From JANMDU01 sp043777675 (lineage in GTDB: Bacteria > Pseudomonadota > Gammaproteobacteria > Burkholderiales > Burkholderiaceae_C), in NCBI GenBank assembly GCA_043777675.1, contig JAYWHR010000061.1, forward strand, positions 145,677 through 209,676: a DNA stretch of 64,000 bases, read 5' to 3'. This document shows, one piece after another, positions 1 through 8,523 of the stretch (its first letter is position 1; each line of letters begins with the position of its first letter). A model generated the notes under the pieces. That model was not told the DNA's origin. It saw nothing but the letters and a program-made list of their open reading frames with translations, and searched no databases. The position numbers and the translations under genes were made by a program.

Positions 1-885
1 GTGCAAGTACAACTCTTTGGCTCGGCCAGCGATGTGCTGATCCGGGTGGCCAACAAAGTTACGCCGGCCAGCACAAAAGTAGTTGGCACAGCGATTACGG
101 TAGCCAGTGCGTCCCAAGCTGCAAGCAATCAATCAGATACCGTGCTTAAAGTGTTTGAAGGCGTGTGTCAATCCGAAGGCGGCGCAGTGCAATCGAGCAC
201 CGTGATCACGCCGCAAGGCGAAACGCTGCAAAAGCTCCTTTGCAAAACGACAGACGGTAAAGAGCCCGTGAGTTTGCAGCGCAGCGAATTCGTCGGTCCG
301 TCGGTCGGCGCAGAGCTGGTGAGCAATGGCTTGATTGCCTTGGGCATGACGGTGCTGGGCATCATGCTGTACTTGGCTTTCCGCTTTGAGTGGAAATTCG
401 CTGTGGCCGGCATCATCGCCAACTTGCACGACATCGTGATCATCTTGGGCTTTTTCGCCTTTTTTCAGTGGGAATTCTCGCTGGCGGTGCTTGCGGCGAT
501 TTTGGCGGTATTGGGGTATTCGGTGAACGAATCGGTGGTGATCTTTGACCGAATTCGCGAATCCTTCCGCAAATTCCGCAAAATGACCACCCGTGAGGTG
601 ATTGATCACGCCATCACCTCCACCATCAGCCGCACCATCATCACCCACGGCTCGACTGAGGTGATGGTGCTCTCGATGCTGATCTTTGGCGGCCCCACGT
701 TGTTTTATTTCGCGTTGGCGCTCACCATTGGCATTCTGTTTGGTATTTACTCCTCCGTTTTCGTGGCCGCAGCGATTGCCATGTGGCTCGGTGTAAAGCG
801 TGAAGATTTGATCAAAACGCCGATCAAGAAAGAGGGCGAGACGCCGGCTGATCCGAACGACCCGAATTCCGGTGCGGTAGTTTAA
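1..885 (+). CDS. secF: Protein translocase subunit SecF (5' end outside the window)
   Basis: Inner-membrane subunit of the SecDF complex, which uses the proton-motive force to help draw secreted proteins across the membrane after SecYEG. The visible 294 residues hold the end of the first periplasmic domain (FVGPSVGAEL at about 98-107) and then the conserved bundle of five C-terminal membrane helices, with the hallmark stretch VNESVVIFDRIRE near residue 174. The GTG at base 1 is only the first in-frame codon; the real start lies upstream. SecF is usually a little over 300 residues, so little is missing. secD would be expected immediately to the left. The Asp/Asn-rich C-terminal tail is not conserved in the family. 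Confidence 0.95.
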   Translation: MQVQLFGSASDVLIRVANKVTPASTKVVGTAITVASASQAASNQSDTVLKVFEGVCQSEGGAVQSSTVITPQGETLQKLLCKTTDGKEPVSLQRSEFVGPSVGAELVSNGLIALGMTVLGIMLYLAFRFEWKFAVAGIIANLHDIVIILGFFAFFQWEFSLAVLAAILAVLGYSVNESVVIFDRIRESFRKFRKMTTREVIDHAITSTISRTIITHGSTEVMVLSMLIFGGPTLFYFALALTIGILFGIYSSVFVAAAIAMWLGVKREDLIKTPIKKEGETPADPNDPNSGAVV

Positions 886-1077
886 TCAAGTAGTAAGAAA
901 TAATTAGCCCCCGACGGGCACTGTGGCAAAACTGTCACAGCAGCTACTGATGAGCTGAAAGACAGCTGTCGCTAATGGCTGCTTGTTTGGCAGGATCGGA
1001 TGAGAGCCTAACTTTCCTGTAACATATCTTTGACCACGCGCACTTAGCGCGTTATTTTCACCTTTCCTATCCAATCT

Positions 1078-3990
1078 GTGAGCAGTAATACCGTTCATTC
1101 GCAAGCCCAACAAACTGCCATAGCACGGCAGGCTCGCGCTGTGTTCATTGAGCAATCAACGAAGGTTCTGAGTGAATTGTCAGCCGCGGTCGGCACACGA
1201 TTTTCTACACTGTTTGAGCAATCGACCAACGCGCGCGAAGCGCAAGACAGGCGAGATATTCTGATTGCCTATCAGCGCGGCCAAACAAAATGGGTGGACG
1301 GCACAGACCGTATTTGGAAAAGCATCTCACAAACTGATTTCACCTCAACCAGCTCCCGTTTGCCAGCACTGCATTTAGAGTTGATTGGCAATGAAGTGGT
1401 CGAGTCAAAGATTCTTTCTTCCAGATTAGCGATGCGCATTCTGGACAAGGCCAGTTGGGATTTCAATGATTTGCAAGTGCGCATGCGCACGCTCGACGGT
1501 AGAGAAGAGTTAGACAAAAACGATGTTCTGCGCCCTGAGAATTTTGCGCAAACGGTGCTTGATCAGTGGTTAGCAGCAGGCCTGTCGCAAGAGGCTTGGC
1601 AATCTGTGCAGGATGTTATCCAACAATCTTTTGGCGACAAAATCGTTCATGCTTACAAGGCCACCAATGAATATCTCATCGCGCAAGGCGTGATGAAGGA
1701 AATTGATTTGCGTTCCAATGTCAAGCGCACGCCAAGCGCCAAAGGTGCAGGTGGCGGCTTAGCTGGCTCAGTGGGCAGTCCATCTGGAAGTGCAGGCTTG
1801 CCAGCTTCACAAAACGGCGCCCTGCCATCTGACACCTCTTTTGCCACGACCAGTTATGGCGGCGGATATGGTGGTGGTAATCCGAGAGGCCAATCCGGAG
1901 GATACGGCGGCACATCCGGTGGTGCGCCACTTGCAGAGGGTGGCGGTGGTAACGCAGGCATGCGCGAGAACCGTGGCGCGATGAGTCGTGCAGGCAATGC
2001 ATCCAGTCAAATCGCTGAGCACATTGCCAGGCTTCGAGCTCAAGCTGCGCAATACGCTGCTCAGCGGGGCACAGGCACCCCTGCGCAGCAAGGGTCAACT
2101 CAGGGCATGACCGGATTCAACGGTTTTGCGTCGGGCAGTAACCAAGCGCCCAACGGCACAGCCCTCGGTGCATCGGGAGGCCATGCAGGTGGCGGTGGCT
2201 CTTTTAGCGGCGCTTCTGGAGGAGGCAACGGCAGCGCGAGCGGTGGATACGGTGGCGCAGGTGTTACTTCGTACTCAAGCAGCGGCAGCACAGCGAACGC
2301 TGGCCGCACAGCGTCCGACGGAGCAGGGTCGGCCTCCCAAGGCACGGCTGGTGGCGGCGCGTCTGCGCGCCCCGGGCGCGGCGCGGTGGCTAACTATCAC
2401 GCGCAATCAGAAGCAGAAGAAACGCGCATGCAAACAGCCGCTACGCCCCTGGCTCGAGCGCGCATGCGCGCGCAGGGCGTGATGGGGCAATTAAAGAATT
2501 TGTTGGTTCAAAGGGTGGCAGATTACGAGGATACGCGCGGCGTGCAAATCTCGCCGCAGTTGGCCGCTGCCATGAGCCCGCGCCCAGCAATGCGTACACC
2601 CGGCTACCAGCGTACTCAGCAAGGTGGCGCACCAACCATGCAAGGCTCACCGATGTATGCCGGTGTGGGTGCGCAAATCGTCGAAGGCATGCAGCCTGCG
2701 CAAGTCAACAGCGCATTGCGCGAGCAGACCAAAGAGCTGAAAAAAGTAGCCAATACCGACGGTGAAAAAGCCACGATTGAGATCGTCGCGCTGATGTTCC
2801 AAAGTATTTTGGCCGAGGAGCGTATCCCCACAGGCGTTCGTGTGTGGTTTGCCCGCTTGCAAATGCCTGTGTTGCGCTTAGCGCTGGCCGAGGCAGAATT
2901 TTTTGGCACGATGCAGCATCCCGCACGTAAATTAATTGATCGGATGGGTTCTTGCGTGCTGGGTTTCGATGCCAATGTGGGCAGCGCTGAGCTCGAAGCT
3001 GAGATCAAACGTATCGTGCAGACCATTGAGCAATATCCCGAGACGGGGCGGCGTGTGTTTCAGTTGGTGTTTGATGAGTTTGAAAAATTTCTCACTAAAT
3101 TCTTGACCGAAAGCAAGATAGCCGCGAAGGTCGTCTCGCTGGCTCAGCAAGTGGAGCAAAAAGAAACAGCGGCCATCCAATACACCATTGAGCTGCGCAA
3201 GATGTTGGGCACTTTGCCGCTCAAAGATGGTATCCGCGACTTTCTCTTCAAAGTGTGGGCCGAGGTATTGGCGTTAGCGGCCATGAAAAATGGCGGCCAG
3301 CATGAGCAGACCTTGGCTCTGAAGACGGTTGCATCGGATTTACTCTGGGCGGCGAGTGCCAAATCCAATCGAGCTGAACGCGCAAAGGTGATTGCTGATT
3401 TACCAGATCTGATCAAGCGCCTGCGCGCCGGCATGGCTTTACTTGGCTTGCCAGCCGCCACGCAAGATGCGCATATCAAGGTGCTGAGTGATACGCTGGC
3501 TGAAGTGTTTATGAACAAATCGGTTGCGATGGATCAAGCGCAGGTGGCCGAAGTGACGCAGCGCATCAGGCATTTAGAAGATTTTGTGTCGGAAGAAGAT
3601 GTGGGCGATTTGCCGCTGGATGCCGAGAGTATTGAATTGATGCTTGGCATTGACATGACGGGTGTCGAAATCATCAGCGAGGGCGGGACTGATCCAACGC
3701 AGGCGATGCGCGCTTGGGCTGCCGAGTTGGAGCGTGGCAGCTGGTTTCACTTGGATCACAAAGGCAAGATGGTGCGTGTGCAGTATGCATGGCGCAGCAA
3801 ACAAGGCCAGCTTTTCCTATTTGCAGATGCAGTTGGCCTGACCTATCTCTTCCAACACAAGCGCATTGCCGCTTATCTCCAAGCCGGCTTGATGGCACCC
3901 GTGGAAGACGAGACGCTCACCGTTCGCGCCACACGCGCTGCGATCAACAAGATTGATGCACAGCCCGATCGGCTCTTGGCGGCCGCTTAA
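1078..3990 (+). CDS. DUF1631 family protein with a long glycine-rich linker
   Basis: Large cytoplasmic protein of 970 residues, recognised as DUF1631 from its C-terminal half (for example the end AELERGSWFHLDHKGKMVRV, followed by a hydrophobic module resembling a PilZ-like barrel). Its molecular role is unknown; database names such as thymidine phosphorylase are not supported by anything here. Residues about 1-215 form an alpha-helical N-terminal domain. Residues about 218-440 are a low-complexity Gly/Ser/Ala linker with repeated GGYGG units, and residues about 540-970 are again helical. The start is GTG with no convincing Shine-Dalgarno sequence, and no upstream in-frame ATG fits better. The 192 bp separating it from secF show no clear terminator. 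Confidence 0.85.
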   Translation: MSSNTVHSQAQQTAIARQARAVFIEQSTKVLSELSAAVGTRFSTLFEQSTNAREAQDRRDILIAYQRGQTKWVDGTDRIWKSISQTDFTSTSSRLPALHLELIGNEVVESKILSSRLAMRILDKASWDFNDLQVRMRTLDGREELDKNDVLRPENFAQTVLDQWLAAGLSQEAWQSVQDVIQQSFGDKIVHAYKATNEYLIAQGVMKEIDLRSNVKRTPSAKGAGGGLAGSVGSPSGSAGLPASQNGALPSDTSFATTSYGGGYGGGNPRGQSGGYGGTSGGAPLAEGGGGNAGMRENRGAMSRAGNASSQIAEHIARLRAQAAQYAAQRGTGTPAQQGSTQGMTGFNGFASGSNQAPNGTALGASGGHAGGGGSFSGASGGGNGSASGGYGGAGVTSYSSSGSTANAGRTASDGAGSASQGTAGGGASARPGRGAVANYHAQSEAEETRMQTAATPLARARMRAQGVMGQLKNLLVQRVADYEDTRGVQISPQLAAAMSPRPAMRTPGYQRTQQGGAPTMQGSPMYAGVGAQIVEGMQPAQVNSALREQTKELKKVANTDGEKATIEIVALMFQSILAEERIPTGVRVWFARLQMPVLRLALAEAEFFGTMQHPARKLIDRMGSCVLGFDANVGSAELEAEIKRIVQTIEQYPETGRRVFQLVFDEFEKFLTKFLTESKIAAKVVSLAQQVEQKETAAIQYTIELRKMLGTLPLKDGIRDFLFKVWAEVLALAAMKNGGQHEQTLALKTVASDLLWAASAKSNRAERAKVIADLPDLIKRLRAGMALLGLPAATQDAHIKVLSDTLAEVFMNKSVAMDQAQVAEVTQRIRHLEDFVSEEDVGDLPLDAESIELMLGIDMTGVEIISEGGTDPTQAMRAWAAELERGSWFHLDHKGKMVRVQYAWRSKQGQLFLFADAVGLTYLFQHKRIAAYLQAGLMAPVEDETLTVRATRAAINKIDAQPDRLLAAA

Positions 3991-4000
3991 ACACTCACTT

Positions 4001-4046
4001 TTTGATAGCGGCTTGCGCATATTCCATGCCGGCAAACGATCTAAAA
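4001..4046 (+). repeat. R1 dispersed repeat, copy 1
   Basis: Carries the R1 core TTGCGCATATTCCATGCCGG in the gap between the DUF1631 gene and the small membrane ORF. It is one of at least 15 related copies in the window. Confidence 0.75.
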
Positions 4047-4058
4047 CAGCATAAAATT

Positions 4059-4193
4059 TCAGTCTTTCTGACTTTTTTCTGGTGCATCCTTAGCCGCCAA
4101 CTCCCCTTTATTGCGCCCCGAAAACATCGTCCACCAGACGATCAGCACAAGCAGTAACAGCGCGCCCAGCGCTTCAAGCACAATCAGCCACAT
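4059..4193 (-). CDS. Small single-pass membrane protein, divergent from mltA
   Basis: A 44-residue ORF whose first half is one long hydrophobic helix (residues about 2-24, ending LIVWWTMFSGR), followed by a short charged tail rich in Lys and Glu. I recall similar small unnamed membrane proteins in Burkholderiales, but the function is unknown. Its ATG (4193-4191) overlaps the mltA ATG (4192-4194) on the opposite strand, so each gene's translation start and leader lie inside the other gene. A longer frame reaching 4634 exists on this strand, but it runs antisense to mltA and lacks coding character. The hydrophobic helix with a positive-charged end is the main evidence that the ORF is real. Confidence 0.55.
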   Translation of the reverse strand: MWLIVLEALGALLLLVLIVWWTMFSGRNKGELAAKDAPEKSQKD

Positions 4194-5370
4194 GAGATTT
4201 CTCCGTTTACCAACACGTTTCACAGCCGCGCTGTGGCGCAAGGCAATCACCTTAGGAATTGTAGGAACGCTGGTTGCATGTAGCTCGACGCCGCCTGCAA
4301 ACCCACAAAAGGAGCAAGGCTTGCCGCCCCCAATCGTCGCGCAGCCGCTACCGCCAGATATTGCACCCAACAACGTACCTATCTCGCCGGCGAAAAGCCG
4401 CTGGGTACCTGTGCCATGGTCTGATATTCCTGGTTTTGAGGCGGATGCATTGCACGAAGCTTGGAATGCATGGATACGTAGTTGCGAGCGCCCAGCATCC
4501 GCATGGAGCGCGCTTTGTCCAGAGATTCGTCGCCTCTCGATCGCCGATGGTGCGAAGCAACGCGAATGGATGCGAGAGCGTTTGCAGCCGTATCGCGTCG
4601 AGCCACTTAGCGGTAGCGCGGAAGGCATGCTCACGGGCTATTACGAGCCTATTTTGGAAGCCAGCCGTCGCCCCAATTCGGTGCAAACCGTACCGCTATG
4701 GCAGCCGCCCGCCAGTCTTGCGCAGCGCAAGCCTTGGTACAGTCGCAAAGAAATCGATACCCTGCCCGAAGCGCAAGCTGCGCTACGAGGGCGCGAGATC
4801 GCTTATCTGGCGGATCCGATTGATGCACTGATTTTGCAAATCCAAGGTTCGGGTCGCCTGAGGCTCACTGAGCCAGATGGCAGCCAACGCGTCGTGCGCG
4901 TAGCCTTCGCGGGCACAAACGATCAGCCCTACCGCTCCGTGGGCAGGTGGCTGCTCGATCAGAGGCTGGTAAGCGATGCGAGCTGGCCAGGCATCAAGGC
5001 TTGGATCGCAGCCAACCCGCAACGCGTGCAGGAGATGCTTTGGAGCAATCCACGCATGGTGTTTTTCCGCGAAGAAGCCATTGATCTTGCACAGAGTAGC
5101 CAAGGGCCCCGAGGCGCGCAAGGTGTGCCGCTGACAGCCGGGCGCTCCATTGCGGTGGATCGTGAGAGCATTCCTCTGGGTGTACCTGTTTGGCTACAAA
5201 CGCGTGGCGAAAGTCTCACCGTTGAGCGTCTTGTGATCGCACAAGATGTAGGCAGCGCAATTTTGGGCGCGGTACGCGCAGACTATTATGTGGGCTCAGG
5301 CCAGGCTGCCGGCGAATTGGCCGGACGGCTCAAACAAGGCCTGCGGCTTTGGGTTTTCTGGCCTAAATGA
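4192..5370 (+). CDS. mltA: Membrane-bound lytic murein transglycosylase A
   Basis: Outer-membrane lipoprotein that cleaves the beta-1,4 bond between N-acetylmuramic acid and N-acetylglucosamine in peptidoglycan, leaving 1,6-anhydro ends. The 392-residue product starts with a lipoprotein signal peptide (lipobox LVAC, cysteine near residue 28). It then has the MltA domain (GMLTGYYEP near 145, IQGSGRLRL near 220) and a C-terminal 3D domain with conserved aspartates (IAVDRESIPLG, IAQDVGSAILG). The start at 4192 was chosen over an in-frame ATG at 4111 because it places the signal peptide at the N-terminus. AmpG, which imports anhydro-muropeptides released by such enzymes, is encoded later in the window (43.6 kb). 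Confidence 0.92.
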   Translation: MRFLRLPTRFTAALWRKAITLGIVGTLVACSSTPPANPQKEQGLPPPIVAQPLPPDIAPNNVPISPAKSRWVPVPWSDIPGFEADALHEAWNAWIRSCERPASAWSALCPEIRRLSIADGAKQREWMRERLQPYRVEPLSGSAEGMLTGYYEPILEASRRPNSVQTVPLWQPPASLAQRKPWYSRKEIDTLPEAQAALRGREIAYLADPIDALILQIQGSGRLRLTEPDGSQRVVRVAFAGTNDQPYRSVGRWLLDQRLVSDASWPGIKAWIAANPQRVQEMLWSNPRMVFFREEAIDLAQSSQGPRGAQGVPLTAGRSIAVDRESIPLGVPVWLQTRGESLTVERLVIAQDVGSAILGAVRADYYVGSGQAAGELAGRLKQGLRLWVFWPK

Positions 5371-5380
5371 TCAGATAAAC

Positions 5381-5436
5381 GGCGTTTTGCCGGCAAGGAA
5401 TATGCGCTATGCGCTCTACTTTTGATAGTATAAAAA
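5381..5436 (-). repeat. R1 dispersed repeat, copy 2, overlapping a lipoprotein start
   Basis: Reverse-oriented copy: on the minus strand it reads AGCGCATATTCCTTGCCGGC. It begins just after the mltA stop and covers the start codon and first nine codons of the following lipoprotein gene (5409). Confidence 0.7.
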
Positions 5437-5753
5437 TAACGGCTCTTTCAATCATCACACTGCTCGCTGGATGCGCCAACAACCCTAGCAGCGAACCCCC
5501 TGCTCAGCGCTATCGCTGCGAGTTGGGCATCGAATTTAGTGCGCGCTTCTCGGGCGAATCCGTCGCGCTGGATACCTCGCGTGGCTATGAAATGCTTTTT
5601 CGCGATGGCAAACCACTGCCAGATCCACCCAAACCAAATGAATACCGCAACCCGCGCATGAGCGCTGAATTTGCATTCGGTAAAGATGGCAACGAAGCCA
5701 TGCTGCGCTATCCCTTGCTGCCTCTTACCGTTCGTTGCGTGAAAGATCGTTAA
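5409..5753 (+). CDS. Small putative lipoprotein of unknown function
   Basis: A 114-residue protein with a lipoprotein signal peptide (hydrophobic stretch ending LLAGC, cysteine at residue 22) followed by a short, probably periplasmic domain with two further cysteines (YRCELG and VRCVKD). I do not recognise the family. It follows mltA by 38 bp and may be co-transcribed with it. The unusual point is its start: the ATG and the n-region of the signal peptide are encoded by repeat R1 copy 2. A downstream start cannot replace it without losing the hydrophobic core. Confidence 0.65.
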   Translation: MRSTFDSIKITALSIITLLAGCANNPSSEPPAQRYRCELGIEFSARFSGESVALDTSRGYEMLFRDGKPLPDPPKPNEYRNPRMSAEFAFGKDGNEAMLRYPLLPLTVRCVKDR

Positions 5754-5856
5754 GCTGAGTCGCTGCGTCACACGCCTGCCACAAACCGTTGTCAACATCC
5801 ACCCCAGTTAATCATGTTCATGGTTGTCATGAGCAGACTTATGGAGTGGAGCAAAG

Positions 5857-8220
5857 ATGCGTGCAATCAAGCCGGCTCAGCAGAGCCAGATGAAAAATGT
5901 TCTCGCCGCTGAAGACGAGATCACAAATCCCCGTGGCGGTCCAGAATTTATGGAGATCGTCAAAGCCCGCTTAAACCGCCGAGGTTTTCTGCGCGGCACG
6001 GGAGCGTCGGCTGCCGTCGCAGCGATTGGCACAGTTGGCTTAGCTGCCTGCGGTGGGGGAGGCAGCGATTCACCCACCACACCGCCCTTGACGGGCGTTG
6101 CGGCCAACAAGCCTACAGCTCTGACATTTGGAGTCGTCGACAAAAGCCGTGAAGATCGCTTCACAGTGCCCTCGGGTTACACGGCGCGGCCGTTTTACCG
6201 CACTGGAGATCCGATTGCTGCCGGCGTGGCCGCTTATAGCAACGTGGGCACAGACGATGCAACGACTTACAACCAGCGCAGCGGCGACAACCACGACGGC
6301 ATTGAATACTTCGCTTTGAACGATGCAGGTACTGCACGAGACGCCAACGGCAACAACCGCGGCATCTTGGCCATGAACCACGAATACGTTACCCAGCAGT
6401 TTCTGCACGAAGCCACCGCTTATCCGATCACCGGTACGCGGGTGCAAGCGCAAGTCACTCGCGAAGTCGCGATGCATGGCGTGTCAGTCATTGAAGTGAT
6501 GAAGCAAACCGCAGCGGGCGCATTTTCTGCCACCGGCACTTGGAACTATGTGCAATCGTCTAGTTACAACCGCCGCATCACCGCTGCTACACGTATCGAG
6601 ATATCTGGCCCGGTGCGCGGTGATTCGCAACTGATCACTAAATATTCTCCTACCGGCACGGCCACGCGCGGCACCATCAACAATTGTGGCACCGGCTACA
6701 GCCTTTGGGGCACGCTGCTGACCTGCGAAGAGAACTGGGCAGGCTACTTCTCGCGCAGCACAGCGACCGACAATACCAACCGTGGTGGCGCAACCGCTAA
6801 AGAAGTGATCTCCATGACGCGCTACTCAGTAAGCGGCGATCGCTATGGATGGGGCACATTGGCTGCGACGACAGCCGCAGCAGTGGCCGCTAACGCCGTA
6901 GATTCTGTCGGTGATTTGAACGACCGCTGGAATGCCAACCAGTTGGCCACCAACGCCAATCTAGACTATCGTAATGTAGCTAACACCTTTGGCTGGGTTG
7001 TCGAAATTGATCCTTACAGCCCGAGCGCGACTCCAAAGAAACGCACAGCGTTAGGCCGCTTTGCACACGAAGCCGCTGTGTCGCCATTGCCAGTCGTCGG
7101 TCAACCGATTGCCGTTTACATGGGCGACGATTCTCGTGGTGACTACATTTACAAATTCGTCTCCAGCGCCACATGGGCAGACACTGATGCTACAGCGACC
7201 ACCCGCATGGCCACCGGCGATAAATTTCTCGACGCAGGCGTTTTGCATGTGGCCAAATTTAATGCCGATGGCACGGGCACTTGGATTGCGCTCACGATCA
7301 CCAACCCCACTATTTCGGGTGCGACCAATTTCCCATTCAGGAGTCAAGCGGATGTTTGTCTGAACACCCGCTTGGCAGCCGATGCCGTCGGCGCAACGCG
7401 CATGGATCGTCCAGAGTGGGGCGCGATCAATCCGCTCAACAACGAGGTGTATTTCACCTTGACGGAGAACAATTCTGGCAACCGCCCCTTGGCGAATATT
7501 GATGCAGCTAATCCACGCTTCCACCAAGATGCACGTGCTGCAACCACCAGCACCACAGCAGGCACCAACACGGGCAACCCGTTTGGCCACATCCTGCGTT
7601 TGCGCGATGCCAATACAGCTGCCACCACCTTCACTTGGGATGTGTATCTCTTCGGCGCACAAGCTGATGCAGATCCAAGCCGCGTGAACCTTTCTGGCCT
7701 GACGACGGCGAACGATTTCGCCCGCGCCGATGGTCTCTGGTTTAGCGGAGTCACGGGCATTTGTTGGGTGCAGACCGATGATTCTGGTGCATTCTTGGAC
7801 GAGTCCAATTGCATGATGCTCGCAGCCTTGCCCGGCCAGGTGGGTGACGGCGTAGCGCTGGCTGCCCAAGCGGCCAGCACAGCAGCCTCGGGCAGCACGC
7901 CAGCAGGCGCTGCGCTCGCGGCTACCAAGCGCGGTGCACAAGTCACCAGCAGCACGCTGCGGCGCTTCCTGGTAGGCCCGCGCGACCAAGAAATCACCGG
8001 CGTGGCCGAAACACCCGATGGCCGCACGATGTTTGTCAACGTGCAACATCCAGGTGAAGATACGCCAGTCGCGAATGTGGCAGCGAACGCGGGCGATTTC
8101 AGCAGCTACTGGCCACGCGGCGAACGCGCTCCGGGCTCTGTTGCTATTGCAGCAGGTGCACGCCCAGCATCAGCAACCGTGGTGATCACTAAAAACGATG
8201 GTGGCCGAATCGGCACCTGA
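5857..8220 (+). CDS. PhoX family phosphatase, Tat-exported
   Basis: Member of the PhoX/DUF839 family: calcium- and iron-dependent periplasmic phosphatases that release phosphate from organic esters. The 787-residue product has a twin-arginine signal (NRRGFLRG at residues 40-47), a hydrophobic h-region and then AACGGGG, so it could also be lipidated. The body contains family-typical pieces such as GILAMNHEY, CEENWAGYF and FVNVQHPGED. A Shine-Dalgarno-like GGAGTGGAG lies upstream of the ATG. A strong terminator follows the gene, so it is probably a single-gene unit. No Pho box was identified with confidence in the 100 bp upstream. The exact substrate cannot be read from sequence. Confidence 0.85.
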   Translation: MRAIKPAQQSQMKNVLAAEDEITNPRGGPEFMEIVKARLNRRGFLRGTGASAAVAAIGTVGLAACGGGGSDSPTTPPLTGVAANKPTALTFGVVDKSREDRFTVPSGYTARPFYRTGDPIAAGVAAYSNVGTDDATTYNQRSGDNHDGIEYFALNDAGTARDANGNNRGILAMNHEYVTQQFLHEATAYPITGTRVQAQVTREVAMHGVSVIEVMKQTAAGAFSATGTWNYVQSSSYNRRITAATRIEISGPVRGDSQLITKYSPTGTATRGTINNCGTGYSLWGTLLTCEENWAGYFSRSTATDNTNRGGATAKEVISMTRYSVSGDRYGWGTLAATTAAAVAANAVDSVGDLNDRWNANQLATNANLDYRNVANTFGWVVEIDPYSPSATPKKRTALGRFAHEAAVSPLPVVGQPIAVYMGDDSRGDYIYKFVSSATWADTDATATTRMATGDKFLDAGVLHVAKFNADGTGTWIALTITNPTISGATNFPFRSQADVCLNTRLAADAVGATRMDRPEWGAINPLNNEVYFTLTENNSGNRPLANIDAANPRFHQDARAATTSTTAGTNTGNPFGHILRLRDANTAATTFTWDVYLFGAQADADPSRVNLSGLTTANDFARADGLWFSGVTGICWVQTDDSGAFLDESNCMMLAALPGQVGDGVALAAQAASTAASGSTPAGAALAATKRGAQVTSSTLRRFLVGPRDQEITGVAETPDGRTMFVNVQHPGEDTPVANVAANAGDFSSYWPRGERAPGSVAIAAGARPASATVVITKNDGGRIGT

Positions 8221-8266
8221 TGATTTTCTCAGCAGGGTATTGACTCCCCGTGCACCTCGCTGATTC

Positions 8267-8300
8267 AAGGTCACTCAAGCATTTTTGGGTGACCTTTTTC
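8267..8300 (+). terminator. Rho-independent terminator after the PhoX gene
   Basis: Stem AAGGTCAC / GTGACCTT with a loop of about 17 nt, followed by a run of T. The 220 bp between it and the next start codon are AT-rich and probably hold the promoter of the oxidoreductase gene. Confidence 0.85.
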
Positions 8301-8523
8301 TTTCTCCCAACACCTTTAAAAATAAATGTTTTATCAAAAACTCTGTGTTCATAGCAATAAACATCTTATAAATTGAAATTACTAGCAATATCACTCTTTT
8401 AAATTCATAATTTGTTAAAAAAGAGCAAACACCTATCCGATGCTCTGACCTAAACTCGATTGCGCATATCCTTATGCCTACGCCGCATGAGCCAGAGACA
8501 CAGATACAAGGAAGTTTGCTTTT

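Noticed and set aside
7051..8049. 332-residue open frame on the minus strand
   Set aside because: Antisense to the PhoX-like gene; composition reflects the complementary codon pattern and no domain is visible.
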